Positions 52,941 through 61,486 of a stretch of DNA of 64,000 bases are shown one piece after another. Under the pieces are notes generated by a model. It was not told the origin of the DNA. It saw only the letters and a list, made by a program, of their open reading frames with translations, and made no database searches. Made by a program: the position numbers and the translations under genes. Origin of the DNA: Roseateles toxinivorans. Lineage in GTDB: Bacteria > Pseudomonadota > Gammaproteobacteria > Burkholderiales > Burkholderiaceae_C. Within the stretch, counting starts at the first letter, position 1; each line of letters opens with the position of its first letter. The stretch is from assembly GCF_004362525.1 (NCBI RefSeq), contig NZ_SNXS01000002.1:372001-436000 (forward strand), given 5' to 3'.

Positions 52941-53789
52941 TCAGCGCAGGGTGGCAGTCGCATCCATCGTCAGCCAGCCCTCGTGGTCTTGCGCCCACAG
53001 CCGCACGGTCTTGCCGTCGGCGTCGCGCCGGCCGTTGAGGCGGAACGGATGCAGGTCGAAGGTCGGGCGCACCGCCTTGAACTGGAAGCTCGCCACCTGA
53101 GCGTCGGGCAGCTGCCGGTGCAGCAGGTCCATCAGCAGCGTGGCGATCAGCGGGCCGTGGACGATCAGGCCCGGATAGCCCTCGACCTCGGTCACGTACT
53201 TGCGGTCGTAGTGGATGCGGTGGCCGTTGAAGGTCAGCGCCGAGTAGCGGAACAGCAGCACGTCGTCGGGGACGATCTCGCGCTGCCAGGCCGCGCCTGT
53301 GGGGGCGGCCTGCGGCGGCGGCACCACATCGTCCGGCCGCTGCGCCTCGCGATAGACGATGTCATGGAACTCGACCAGGGCCGGCTCGGCCGCCTCGTTG
53401 CAGCGCAGCTCGTGCCGCACCTTGACGAACACCAGCGTGCCGCTGCGGCCCTGCTTGCTGTTGACCGATTCGATTGTCGAGGTGCGCGCCACGGAGTCGC
53501 CAACGCGCACCGGCGCGCGGAACTCGAACTGGCTGCCTGCCCACATCCGGCGCGGCAGCGGCACCGGCGGCAGAAAGCCACCACGCCGGGCGTGGCCGTC
53601 GGCGCCGATCTCCGACTGCCGGTGCAGCGGCAGAAAGTACAGCCAGTGCCACAGCGGTGGCAGCGCGCTGCTTGGTGCTATCGGCGCCGCCGCATAGTCC
53701 AGGGTGGCGCGCAGTGCGGCCATCGGCGTGACGGTGATGGTGTCGTGCAGCGTCTCGCTGCGACCCACCCAGGCAGACAAATCGTCCAT
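52941..53789 (-). CDS. FAS1-like/MaoC-type acyl-CoA hydratase (mesaconyl-/itaconyl-CoA hydratase-like)
   Basis: 282 residues. Two hot-dog halves. The N-terminal half has PPLWHWLYFLPLHRQSEIGADGH and FEFRAPVRVGDSV as in FAS1-like dehydratases. The C-terminal half has LTFNGHRIHYDRKYVTEVEGYPGLIVHGPL with the MaoC-type Asp/His residues. The layout matches mesaconyl-C4-CoA hydratase and itaconyl-CoA hydratase. The start ATG at 53789 is used; the extended frame into the porin is a shadow. CaiB follows after 12 bases. Confidence 0.9.
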   Translation of the reverse strand: MDDLSAWVGRSETLHDTITVTPMAALRATLDYAAAPIAPSSALPPLWHWLYFLPLHRQSEIGADGHARRGGFLPPVPLPRRMWAGSQFEFRAPVRVGDSVARTSTIESVNSKQGRSGTLVFVKVRHELRCNEAAEPALVEFHDIVYREAQRPDDVVPPPQAAPTGAAWQREIVPDDVLLFRYSALTFNGHRIHYDRKYVTEVEGYPGLIVHGPLIATLLMDLLHRQLPDAQVASFQFKAVRPTFDLHPFRLNGRRDADGKTVRLWAQDHEGWLTMDATATLR

Positions 53790-53803
53790 CGAAAGCCTCT
53801 CGT

Positions 53804-54874
53804 TCAGAAGTTGTGGCGCAGGCCCAGTTCTATACCTCGCGAGCTGCCGCCGCCCGCCAGGCCGGCCGCGCCGCCGGGCACGACATAGGTGGCCGCGCCC
53901 TTGTTGGCGATGCGCGAGGCGGTGGCGTACAGCGCGCTGCGCTTGCTCAGTTCGTGGACATAGCCGACCGCCAGCTGCTGCGCATCGTTGGCGTCGATGA
54001 CGGTCGCGCCAACTTTGCCGGACAGATCGACCCGGTTCAGCGACAGCTTCAGCTGGCCCTTGCCCAGCGGAATCCAGGCGCCGAGCAAGGTGCTGGTCTG
54101 TTTGGCGGTGTTCCACTTGAACTGGCGCACTGCAGCGGACAGCTGCAAGATGCCGAAGTCATAGTTGCCGGCGATGACCTGATCGCTGAAGGCATGGCCG
54201 GCCGTCAGATTGTTCTCGCTGCGCGCGGCGGCAGCCGACACATTGAAGCCCTTGCCGCTGAAACCCAGGCGCAGGCCCTTCACCTTGTTCTGCCCGGTGG
54301 CCGTGGTGCCACCCTCGCCGGCCGCCAGCATCAGGCCGCCTTCGAGGCCGCCGAGGCCGCTGGGCAAGAGCAGCTGCACCGAGTCGCTGGAGCGCACCGT
54401 GGTGTTCAGGCCGGAGCCGAAGGCCGCCCGTATCGGCCCGTTCGGCGTGGCGGAGATGAAGTTGTTCGATCCGCCGACACCGACATAGCTGAACGGGTCG
54501 TAGCGGCTCCAGTTCGAGTAGGTGGGCACGAAGTCGCGGCCGGCGCGGAGCTCGCCCCATTCCTTGCTGACCAGGCTGACGGTGGAGCGACGGTCCCAGA
54601 ACTGGGTGGCCGAGGCCTGCGTGCCGGCATCAAGCAGCAGGCCGTGCTCCAGATGGAAGCCGGCCGACAGGCCGCCGCCCAGGTCCTCGGTGCCACGGAT
54701 GATGATGCGGCTGGTGGCATTGGCGCCGCTGACCAGGGAGCTGACCGAGCCGCGGCCCGTGTTGCTGACCTGGCGCACTGCGGCATCGGCGACGCCGGCC
54801 AGGGTGACGTTCTGTGACCAGGCCGGGCTGGCGGCCAGCAGCAGGGTTGCCGTGGCGATGAGGCTTCGTTTCAT
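53804..54874 (-). CDS. Gram-negative porin within the catabolic operon
   Basis: 356 residues. Signal peptide (about 1-20, ending AWSQ), then NVTLAGVADAAVRQV, RIIIRGTEDLGGGLSAGFHLE, beta-strand pattern, and terminal Phe (LGLRHNF). It is homologous to but distinct from the porin at 14638. Its place between the Bug receptor and the hydratase suggests outer-membrane uptake of the pathway substrate, possibly an anionic organic acid. Confidence 0.93.
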   Translation of the reverse strand: MKRSLIATATLLLAASPAWSQNVTLAGVADAAVRQVSNTGRGSVSSLVSGANATSRIIIRGTEDLGGGLSAGFHLEHGLLLDAGTQASATQFWDRRSTVSLVSKEWGELRAGRDFVPTYSNWSRYDPFSYVGVGGSNNFISATPNGPIRAAFGSGLNTTVRSSDSVQLLLPSGLGGLEGGLMLAAGEGGTTATGQNKVKGLRLGFSGKGFNVSAAAARSENNLTAGHAFSDQVIAGNYDFGILQLSAAVRQFKWNTAKQTSTLLGAWIPLGKGQLKLSLNRVDLSGKVGATVIDANDAQQLAVGYVHELSKRSALYATASRIANKGAATYVVPGGAAGLAGGGSSRGIELGLRHNF

Positions 54875-54898
54875 GGGTGTCTCCGTTGTTGTGGTTGA

Positions 54899-55867
54899 TC
54901 AGTCGGCGGTCAGCTTGGCCTGCGCGACGACGCGCTTCCACTTCGCCAGCTCGCTCTTGACCAGGGCGCTGAGTTGCTCCGGCGTGCTGGTCTCGACATC
55001 GGCGCCGTGGTCCTCGATGCGCTTGACCAGCTCCTTGTCGTTGAGCACCTGGTTCAGCGCCTTGTTGATCTGGTCGACGATGGCCTTGGGCGTCTTGGCC
55101 GGCGCGAACAGGCCGTACCACTGCATCACATCGACGCCATCGACGCCGGCCTCCTTCAAGGTCGGCACATCGGGCAGGTAGGACACCCGCTTCGGCCCGG
55201 CAATGGCCAGCGCGCGCAGCTTGCCTGTCTTCACGTGGGGCAGCGCGGTGAACAGGCTGGGGAACATGAACTGTGTCTGCCCACCGATGGTGTCCGACAC
55301 CGCCGGTGCCGAGCCCTTGTAAGGGATGCCGGTCATCTTCACGCCCGCGTTGAGCAGGAACAGCTCGGCCGCGAAGTGCGGCGCCGTTCCATTGCCGGCC
55401 GAGGCATAGCTGTAGGAGTCGGGCTTGGCCTTCAGCTGGGCCACCAGATCCTTGACGTCCTTGATCGGTGCCTTGGCGGTGGCCACCATCAGGGTCGGCG
55501 AGTAGCCGACCAGGCCGATGGGCTCGTAGTCGTTGACCGGGTCGTAGCGCAGCTTCTGCAGCGCCGGATTCATGCTGTGCGTGGCGATATAGCCGAAGAA
55601 CAGCGTGTGGCCGTCGGGCGTGGCGCGGGCGACGAACTCGCTGGCGATCGAGCCGTTGGCGCCGGCGCGGTTGTCGATGATGATGTTCTGGCCCAGCAGT
55701 GGCCCGAGCTTCTGCGCAATCGTTCGCGCCATTGCGTCATTGCCTCCGCCGGCGGCGGTGGGCACGACCAGGGTGATGGTCTTGTCGGGGTAGGCGAAGG
55801 CAGCACTGGCGGCTGCGGCGAGGGCGGCGGCGAGCACCGGCGGGGTCAGCTTCTTCATCGTCAACAT
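54899..55867 (-). CDS. Tripartite tricarboxylate transporter substrate-binding protein (Bug/TctC)
   Basis: 322 residues from ATG 55867 (or 319 from ATG 55858). A signal peptide (about 4-25, KKLTPPVLAAALAAAASAAFA) is followed by the Bug family opening YPDKTITLVVPTAAGGGNDAMAR and DNRAGANGSIASEFVA, then PYKGSAPAVSD. Periplasmic receptor for carboxylates. The membrane parts (TctAB) are not present in the window. The frame has no stop codon between the upstream PrpF gene and this gene; a GGAGA at 55875-55879 supports separate initiation. Confidence 0.92.
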   Translation of the reverse strand: MLTMKKLTPPVLAAALAAAASAAFAYPDKTITLVVPTAAGGGNDAMARTIAQKLGPLLGQNIIIDNRAGANGSIASEFVARATPDGHTLFFGYIATHSMNPALQKLRYDPVNDYEPIGLVGYSPTLMVATAKAPIKDVKDLVAQLKAKPDSYSYASAGNGTAPHFAAELFLLNAGVKMTGIPYKGSAPAVSDTIGGQTQFMFPSLFTALPHVKTGKLRALAIAGPKRVSYLPDVPTLKEAGVDGVDVMQWYGLFAPAKTPKAIVDQINKALNQVLNDKELVKRIEDHGADVETSTPEQLSALVKSELAKWKRVVAQAKLTAD

Positions 55868-56980
55868 GGGTTTGTCTCCATTGGTGTCTGCGCAAAGAGG
55901 TCTTGAGAACACGTAGTCCGGCAGGTGCAACTCGCCCTGCAGAATCTTTCGGGCGGTGCGCACCAGGGCCGCGCGTTCGATGCGCGCGTGCTGGCCCTCA
56001 CCGTGCACGGCCACCTCCACTTCGATGCGGCCCTGCGGGTGCAGCACGGCGATGCCGCGCACGCCTTGCGGGGCGGGGTCGCCGCTGGCCACCGTGCCCG
56101 GCAGCGCGAAGGCGGTGGCCACGCCGATGGCGCCGGTCACCGCATGGGAGGCATGGCAGCGCCGGGGCGTGAAGTAGCGTGAGCGGATGCTGTTGACGTC
56201 ATCGCCGGGGCTGACGATCACCGGCTTGGGGATCACGCTGGTCGAGACATCGCCCAGGCCCATCAGCTCGCCGGCGGCGCGGCGCAGTTGTTCGAGCCGG
56301 TCGAGCAAGGCGCGGTTGGCATCCAGCTCGGCCGGGGCCTCGCGGCCGCTCAGGCCTAGCTCGGCGGCCTGCACGATCATCAGTGGCATGGCGGCATCGA
56401 TGCAGGTCAGCGCCACGCCGTCTATGTGGTCGATGCGCCGGCCGGTGGGGAACAACGAGCCAGTGATTGCGCCCCAGGCGTCGAGAAAGTTCAGCCGTAT
56501 CGGCGCGGCCGTGCCGGCCACGCCGTCGATGCTGGTCTGGCCGTCGTAGCGGATGCGGCCGTTCGGCGTGAGCACCGTCACGTCGATGCGCGAGCGGGTG
56601 TTGACGTTGAACACACGCACCGTCGTCTCGCCATCCTGCGCCTCGACCAGGCCCTGCTCGATGGCAAAGGGCACGACGCCGGCCAGCATGTTTCCGCAGT
56701 TGGGCCGCGTGTCCACCGAGCGCTGGCCGACGCCGACCTGGGCGAACAGATAGTCCACTGCGCAGCCTGGTTCGCTGGAGCGCGAGACGATGGCGACCTT
56801 GCTGGTCAGCGAGTTGCCGCCGCCGACGCCGTCCACCTGCAGCAGGTCGGATGCGCCGATCGCGCCGATCAGCACCTCGTCGCGCAGCTGCTCGTCTTCG
56901 GGCAGCCAGTCGCGCAGGAAGAACGGGCCGCGGGAGGTGCCGGCACGCATCAGAACGCAGGGCAGGGTGTGTGTTTCCAT
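55868..56980 (-). CDS. PrpF family isomerase (no own stop codon)
   Basis: About 371 residues from the ATG at 56980 to the Bug start. METHTLPCVLMRAGTSRGPFF and PNCGNMLAGV (diaminopimelate-epimerase-like fold with the Cys) are the PrpF signatures. RCHASHAVTGAIGVATA near the end is also typical. Known members isomerise 2-methylaconitate, 4-oxalomesaconate or methylitaconate. The coding frame passes straight into the tctC-like gene with no stop, so the annotated end is set to the Bug start. The gene is divergent from the LysR gene, 88 bases away. Confidence 0.88.
55875..55879 (-). promoter_or_regulatory. Internal ribosome-binding site within the PrpF-Bug frame
   Basis: GGAGA on the minus strand, seven bases before the ATG at 55867. 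It supports an independent start for the periplasmic receptor despite the missing PrpF stop codon. Confidence 0.7.
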
Positions 56981-57068
56981 GGCCCGAATGTTGGTTGATC
57001 GATCCATGCATGGGAATTGCATAGTTATGATCAATTGATCCACTAAACACATCAATGCCGGAGCCGCC
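56981..57068. promoter_or_regulatory. Divergent promoter/operator region of LysR and PrpF genes
   Basis: 88 bases, AT-rich. It holds TTGATCGATC (56995-57004), CCATGCATGG (57004-57013) and the 12-base palindrome GATCAATTGATC (57029-57040). Such clustered dyads are usual for LysR-type regulator binding. The exact site is not determined. Confidence 0.6.
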
Positions 57069-57983
57069 ATGGCCATCAACTTCGATCTCAACGACCTGCT
57101 GGCCTTCCGCGCCGTGGCCGAGCTGGGCAACTTCCGACGCGCTGCCGAGGCGGTGCATATCTCGCAGCCGGCCTTCAGCCGGCGCATCGAGAAGCTGGAG
57201 CAGGCGCTGGGGGCCAAGCTGCTGGAGCGCACCACGCGGCGCGTCAGCCTGACGGCGGTGGGCCGAGATTTCGCACGCAAGGTACAGCAGCTGCTCGATG
57301 ACCTGGACACCACCTTGCTGGGCATACGCGGCATCGCGGCCACCCGGCTGAGCGAGGTGACGATCGCCTGCGTGCCGTCAACGGTCTACTACTACCTGTC
57401 GCGGGTGATCGTGCGCTACCGCGAGAGCTATCCGAAGATCCGCTTGCGCGTGTTCGATGCGGGGGCCAACGAGGTGCTGAATGCGGTGGCGCGGGGCGAG
57501 GCCGACTTCGGGCTGAACTTCATCGGCAGCCAGGAGCCGGATATCGATTTCCACCCGCTGCTGGAAGAGCGCTTCGTCGCAGCCTGTCGGCGCGACCATG
57601 CGCTGGCGCGCAGGCGCTCGGTCAGCTGGACGGAGCTGGCGGCCTATGACTTCATCGCCGTGGCCAAGTCATCCGGCAACCGGTTGCTGCTGGACCAGGC
57701 CCTGGCTGGCCTGCCCGGGCGGCCGGAGAGTGTCTATGAGGCCCAGCATGTGACCACGCTGCTGGGCCTGGTCGAGGCGGGCCTGGGCGTGGCGGCCGTG
57801 CCCTCGCTGGCGATGCCGGGCAAGGACCATCCGCTGCTGGTCAGCGTGCCCCTGCAGGATCCGGTGGTGACCCGCCATGTCGGGCTGATACGGCGCAAGA
57901 GCCGCACCCTGTCACCGGCGGCGCAGCAGCTCTGGGACTTCTTTGTCGAGATGAAGCAGCCTGCCGGGCGCAAGGCGCGCTGA
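57069..57983 (+). CDS. LysR family transcriptional regulator
   Basis: 304 residues. N-terminal HTH (about 4-62: LLAFRAVAELGNFRRAAEAVHISQPAFSRRIEKLE) and an effector-binding domain with type 2 periplasmic-binding fold. Preceded by GGAG seven bases before the ATG. Divergent from the prpF-tctC-porin-MaoC-CaiB-CitE-lyase operon, which it probably activates in response to a pathway intermediate; this follows the usual LysR arrangement. Confidence 0.94.
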   Translation: MAINFDLNDLLAFRAVAELGNFRRAAEAVHISQPAFSRRIEKLEQALGAKLLERTTRRVSLTAVGRDFARKVQQLLDDLDTTLLGIRGIAATRLSEVTIACVPSTVYYYLSRVIVRYRESYPKIRLRVFDAGANEVLNAVARGEADFGLNFIGSQEPDIDFHPLLEERFVAACRRDHALARRRSVSWTELAAYDFIAVAKSSGNRLLLDQALAGLPGRPESVYEAQHVTTLLGLVEAGLGVAAVPSLAMPGKDHPLLVSVPLQDPVVTRHVGLIRRKSRTLSPAAQQLWDFFVEMKQPAGRKAR

Positions 57984-57984
57984 G

Positions 57985-59616
57985 TTACTTTCTCTTCCCG
58001 TCCAGCTTCTGGCCACCCTGCAACAGGGTGGCGCTGACGACCTCGCCGCCGGCTCCCCGCTTGAACTCGACCACCGCGCCGACGGCCTTGATCTCGATGC
58101 GGTCGGTGCCGCTCACCTGCGCCGCTATGGCCGGCTGGCCGGTGCCCTGCACCAGCAGCTTGCCATCGGCCTCGAACACGCGCAGGCTGAACTGCGGCGC
58201 CAGTTGGTAGTCGCCGGCCCAGTCCTTCCACAGCGGGTTGGTGGCGGTGGGAGCGCGCTGGCTGCCCTTGCGCACACCCTCCAGCACGCCACCGCCCTGG
58301 CGCCAGGCAAAGCGATCGACGCGGCCATCGGCCAGCACCGGCGTCAGCAGGGCGCTGACAGCGGTGGGGTAGAAGTCGCCATGGCTGTCGTACAGCAGCT
58401 CCAGCGCCGGCTGGCCCTCGGCCTGGCCCATCAGGCGGCCGTCCTGCTCGAAGATGCGCGCGTTCAGGCCGGCCAGCTCGTACTCGCCCAGCAGGGCCTT
58501 GCGCAGCGCTGGCGGTGGGGTGGCGGCCAGGCGCGGCTTGGTAGGCGGCATGGCGGGGTCCAGCAGGGCCAGGCCGATGTCGCCGAGGCCACCGAGGTCG
58601 GTCAGCGCCGTGTCGGCCAGTATCACCAGTGCGCGCTGCCTGGCGGGCTCCAGCGCCAGCAGCGAGGAGAAGCCGCCGGTGCCGCCCTCATGCACCAGCA
58701 GTTTGTGGCCCTGGATATCCAGCACCGCCCAGTTCATTGCAAAGCCATGGGCCAGCGGCCGGTGTGTGGCCTGCAGCCGCGCCAACAGCGGCGTGTCGAG
58801 TATGCCGAGCTGGGCCTGGGCGTACCTGATCATGTCGTCCAGGGTGGCGCGCACCATGCCCACACCGGCCAGATTGGGCGTGATGGTCCAGGCGGAGGTG
58901 GCCGTGCTGGAGGGCAGATGGCCCTGGGCCTGCGGCACACCGGCAGGCGCCCGGGCGATGAAGGCGCCATTCATTTGCAAGGGCTCGAACAGCTTGCGGC
59001 GCAGCGCAGCCTCGAAATCGCCGCCATGGGCCCTGGCCACCGCCAGCGACACCACCATCATGCCGAAGTTGGAGTACTCGGCCTGGCTGCCGATGGGACG
59101 GCTCAGCTGCACATCGGCCAGCGAGGCCAGCAGCTCCGCCTCGCTCAGATCGGCATAGGGATTGGCGGGGTTAGTCGAGCGCATCCGCGAGGGCAGGGAC
59201 GGCAGGCCGGCGCTGTGGGTCAGCAGGTCACGCACCAGGATCTGGCGCTCGCCCTGGCGGGGCACGGTGGTGCCGGCCGGCAGATGCTTGGCAATCGGGT
59301 CGTCGAGCGACCAGCGGCCGGTGGCGATCAGGTCCGAGACCAGAAAGGCCGTCATCGTCTTGCTGATCGAGCCGATCTCGAAGGCCGCGTCGGCGCCGGG
59401 CCCGCCATCGACGCGGGGCCTCGCGCAGTAGCGGCCGCGGCTGACCTGCTGGCCCTCGACCAGCGCCGCCAGCACGCAGGCGCCCGTGCGGTCCTGCTTG
59501 AAGCGGGCTTCCAGCGTGGCGGTCAGGCGCTCGGTGCTGCTGGCCAGCGCCGGCTGCGTGCCCAGCAGCTGGGCCGCTACGGCGATCAGCAGCGATTTGA
59601 TACCAAGACGTTTCAT
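57985..59616 (-). CDS. Serine hydrolase, beta-lactamase/transpeptidase-like (class C fold)
   Basis: 543 residues. Signal peptide (about 1-26, ending ALAS), then the beta-lactamase-related domain with SxxK S83-I-S-K86, Tyr-Ser-Asn at 181-183 and the KTG-like HEGGTGG (VHEGGTGGFSS). The region after about 380 is a separate beta-rich C-terminal module (YELAGLNARIFEQDGRLMGQ, YQLAPQFSLRVFEADGKLLVQG, repeated) as in beta-lactamase-like esterases with an added repeat domain. Not a proven lactamase; a periplasmic esterase or peptidase is as likely. The ATG at 59616 gives the signal peptide. Confidence 0.9.
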   Translation of the reverse strand: MKRLGIKSLLIAVAAQLLGTQPALASSTERLTATLEARFKQDRTGACVLAALVEGQQVSRGRYCARPRVDGGPGADAAFEIGSISKTMTAFLVSDLIATGRWSLDDPIAKHLPAGTTVPRQGERQILVRDLLTHSAGLPSLPSRMRSTNPANPYADLSEAELLASLADVQLSRPIGSQAEYSNFGMMVVSLAVARAHGGDFEAALRRKLFEPLQMNGAFIARAPAGVPQAQGHLPSSTATSAWTITPNLAGVGMVRATLDDMIRYAQAQLGILDTPLLARLQATHRPLAHGFAMNWAVLDIQGHKLLVHEGGTGGFSSLLALEPARQRALVILADTALTDLGGLGDIGLALLDPAMPPTKPRLAATPPPALRKALLGEYELAGLNARIFEQDGRLMGQAEGQPALELLYDSHGDFYPTAVSALLTPVLADGRVDRFAWRQGGGVLEGVRKGSQRAPTATNPLWKDWAGDYQLAPQFSLRVFEADGKLLVQGTGQPAIAAQVSGTDRIEIKAVGAVVEFKRGAGGEVVSATLLQGGQKLDGKRK

Positions 59617-59864
59617 GGGGCTCCCTCGTGAATCTTGTGATCGCCCGCGATGACAACGCGAAACCGGGCCGGTCTGGCGGGGTGGTCGGGAAGTATCGCA
59701 ATTCGCTGCGCGACGCGTCGGTTCGCGCGCCCCTTCGTCAAGCTGACGACTGACGCGGCGCATGAATATGCAAAGTCAAAACAATTGGTTCACCGGCGCG
59801 GGGTGGCTGGCTATCGTGAGCCCATGGCTTCGGTCCGGAGCCACATCACAATCAGGAGTTTCAA

Positions 59865-60083
59865 GTGACCATCACCGCCATCAATGTACGCAACCAGTTC
59901 CGCGGCAAGATCAAGGAAGTGATCGAGGGGCCGGTGGTCAGCGAGGTGGACGTGGAAACGCCCAGCGGCCTGATCGTCACCTCGGTCATCACGACGAGGT
60001 CGGTCAAGGAGCTGGGCCTGAAGCCGGGCAAGGAGGTGATCGCCCTGGTCAAATCGACCGAGGTGTCCATCGCGACCCTGTAA
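59865..60083 (+). CDS. TOBE/Mop domain protein (molybdopterin/oxyanion-binding type)
   Basis: 72 residues, a single TOBE (Mop) unit: NQFRGKIKEVIEGPVVSEVDVETPSGLIVTSVIT followed by GLKPGKEVIALVKSTEVSIA. Such stand-alone Mop proteins bind molybdate or related oxyanions in the cytosol. The start is GTG at 59865 with AGGAG seven bases upstream (59853-59857). No molybdenum cofactor genes are nearby. Confidence 0.93.
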   Translation: MTITAINVRNQFRGKIKEVIEGPVVSEVDVETPSGLIVTSVITTRSVKELGLKPGKEVIALVKSTEVSIATL

Positions 60084-60113
60084 GGTGCCGGCGCCCGAGG
60101 GGGCGTTCGGCGT

Positions 60114-60132
60114 ATGGCGCGCGCTGCGCCAT
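60114..60132. promoter_or_regulatory. Hairpin between the Mop gene and MFS gene
   Basis: Perfect seven-base stem ATGGCGC-N5-GCGCCAT, followed by TATGGT, a possible -10 element of the MFS gene. Could be a U-less terminator or operator. Confidence 0.3.
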
Positions 60133-60173
60133 CTGCTATGGTTTGAGCGACCCCCTCTTGAATCCGGAGTCGC

Positions 60174-61469
60174 ATGCCTGTGCTGAGTTCCCCTGCCCTG
60201 GGCGTGCTGCGCCACCGAAATTTCACGCTCTATCTGGCTGCCCGGGTGCTGGGCGCGCTGGCGGTGCAGATGCAGAGCGTGGCCGTGGGCTGGCAGATCT
60301 ACGAGATCACCGGCAGCCTGCTGGACCTGGGCCTGGTCGGCCTGGCCCAGTTCCTGCCGTTCGTGCTCTTGATACTGCCGGCCGGCCAGGCCGCCGACCG
60401 GCTGGACCGCGGCCGCATCATCACCTGCTGCCTGGCCGTCAATCTGCTGTGCGCGCTGTTGCTGTTTGCCTTTACGCTGTCTGATCTTCACGTGGTCTGG
60501 CCCGTGTTTGCGGTGCTGGTGCTGTTCGGCGGCGCGCGTGCCTTCGGCATGCCGGCCTCCCAGGCCATCCTGATCAATCTGGTGCCGGCCGGCAGCTTTG
60601 CCCAGGCGGTGGCGCTGAGTTCCTCGGCCTTTCATGTGGCGGTGATCGCCGGGCCGGTGCTGGGCGGCCTGCTCTATCTGGCCGGGCCGCTGGTGGTCTA
60701 CGGCGTGGTCGCGGCCCTGCTGGCCGGCAGCGTGCTGCTGATGCTGGGCACCCATGGCGAGCGCGTCGTTGCCAGCCAGGAGCCGGCCTCCCTGCGCAAT
60801 GTGCTTGACGGTCTGCGCTTCGTGTTCTCGCGCCCGGTGATGCTGGGGGCGATCTCGCTTGACCTGTTTGCCGTGCTGTTCGGCGGCGCCACCGCCCTGC
60901 TGCCGGCGGTGGCTCGCGACGTGCTGCAGGTCGACGCCACCGGCCTGGGCCTGCTGCGCAGCGCCCCGGCCGTCGGCGCGGCACTGACCACCGCCGTGCT
61001 GGCGGCCTGGCCGCTGCGCCGCCATGTCGGGCTGTGGATGTTCGGCGGTGTGGCCCTGTTCGGCGTGGCGACGATAGCCTTCGGCGCCTCGACCTGGTTG
61101 CCGCTGTCGCTGTGCGCCCTGGTGCTGATGGGCGCCGGTGACATGGTCAGCGTCTATGTGCGCCACATTTTGGTGCAGTCAGAGACGCCGGACGCGATAC
61201 GTGGCCGTGTCAGCGCCGTCAGCGCGGTGTTCATCGGCGCATCCAATGAGCTGGGCGAGTTCGAGTCGGGCCTGACGGCCGGTTGGTTCGGCCTGGTGCC
61301 GGCCATCCTGCTGGGCGGCGTCGCCACGCTGGCCGTGACCGGGCTGTGGATGTGGCGCTTCACGCCGCTGCGCCGCATGGACCGCTTCCCCGAGGCCCTG
61401 CACGGCACGGCCGTCAGCCAGACGACAGGCTTGGGCGCAGACAATAGTCCGAGCGCCAAGCCGACCTGA
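60174..61469 (+). CDS. MFS transporter
   Basis: 431 residues, about 12 membrane helices. The N-terminus RNFTLYLAARVLGALAVQMQSVAVGWQIYEITGS and motif A PAGQAADRLDRGRI (about 67-80) are typical of the enterobactin-exporter-like (EntS/MFS_3) group. Exports an unidentified small molecule or drug. CCGGAG lies before the ATG. The dienelactone hydrolase gene starts 17 bases later, so the two may be linked. Confidence 0.9.
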   Translation: MPVLSSPALGVLRHRNFTLYLAARVLGALAVQMQSVAVGWQIYEITGSLLDLGLVGLAQFLPFVLLILPAGQAADRLDRGRIITCCLAVNLLCALLLFAFTLSDLHVVWPVFAVLVLFGGARAFGMPASQAILINLVPAGSFAQAVALSSSAFHVAVIAGPVLGGLLYLAGPLVVYGVVAALLAGSVLLMLGTHGERVVASQEPASLRNVLDGLRFVFSRPVMLGAISLDLFAVLFGGATALLPAVARDVLQVDATGLGLLRSAPAVGAALTTAVLAAWPLRRHVGLWMFGGVALFGVATIAFGASTWLPLSLCALVLMGAGDMVSVYVRHILVQSETPDAIRGRVSAVSAVFIGASNELGEFESGLTAGWFGLVPAILLGGVATLAVTGLWMWRFTPLRRMDRFPEALHGTAVSQTTGLGADNSPSAKPT

Positions 61470-61486
61470 ATCGAACCCCAGCCGCC

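Noticed and set aside
53790-54116. Extension of the MaoC-type hydratase frame into the porin
   Set aside because: Out-of-frame shadow of the porin end; the hydratase begins at 53789.
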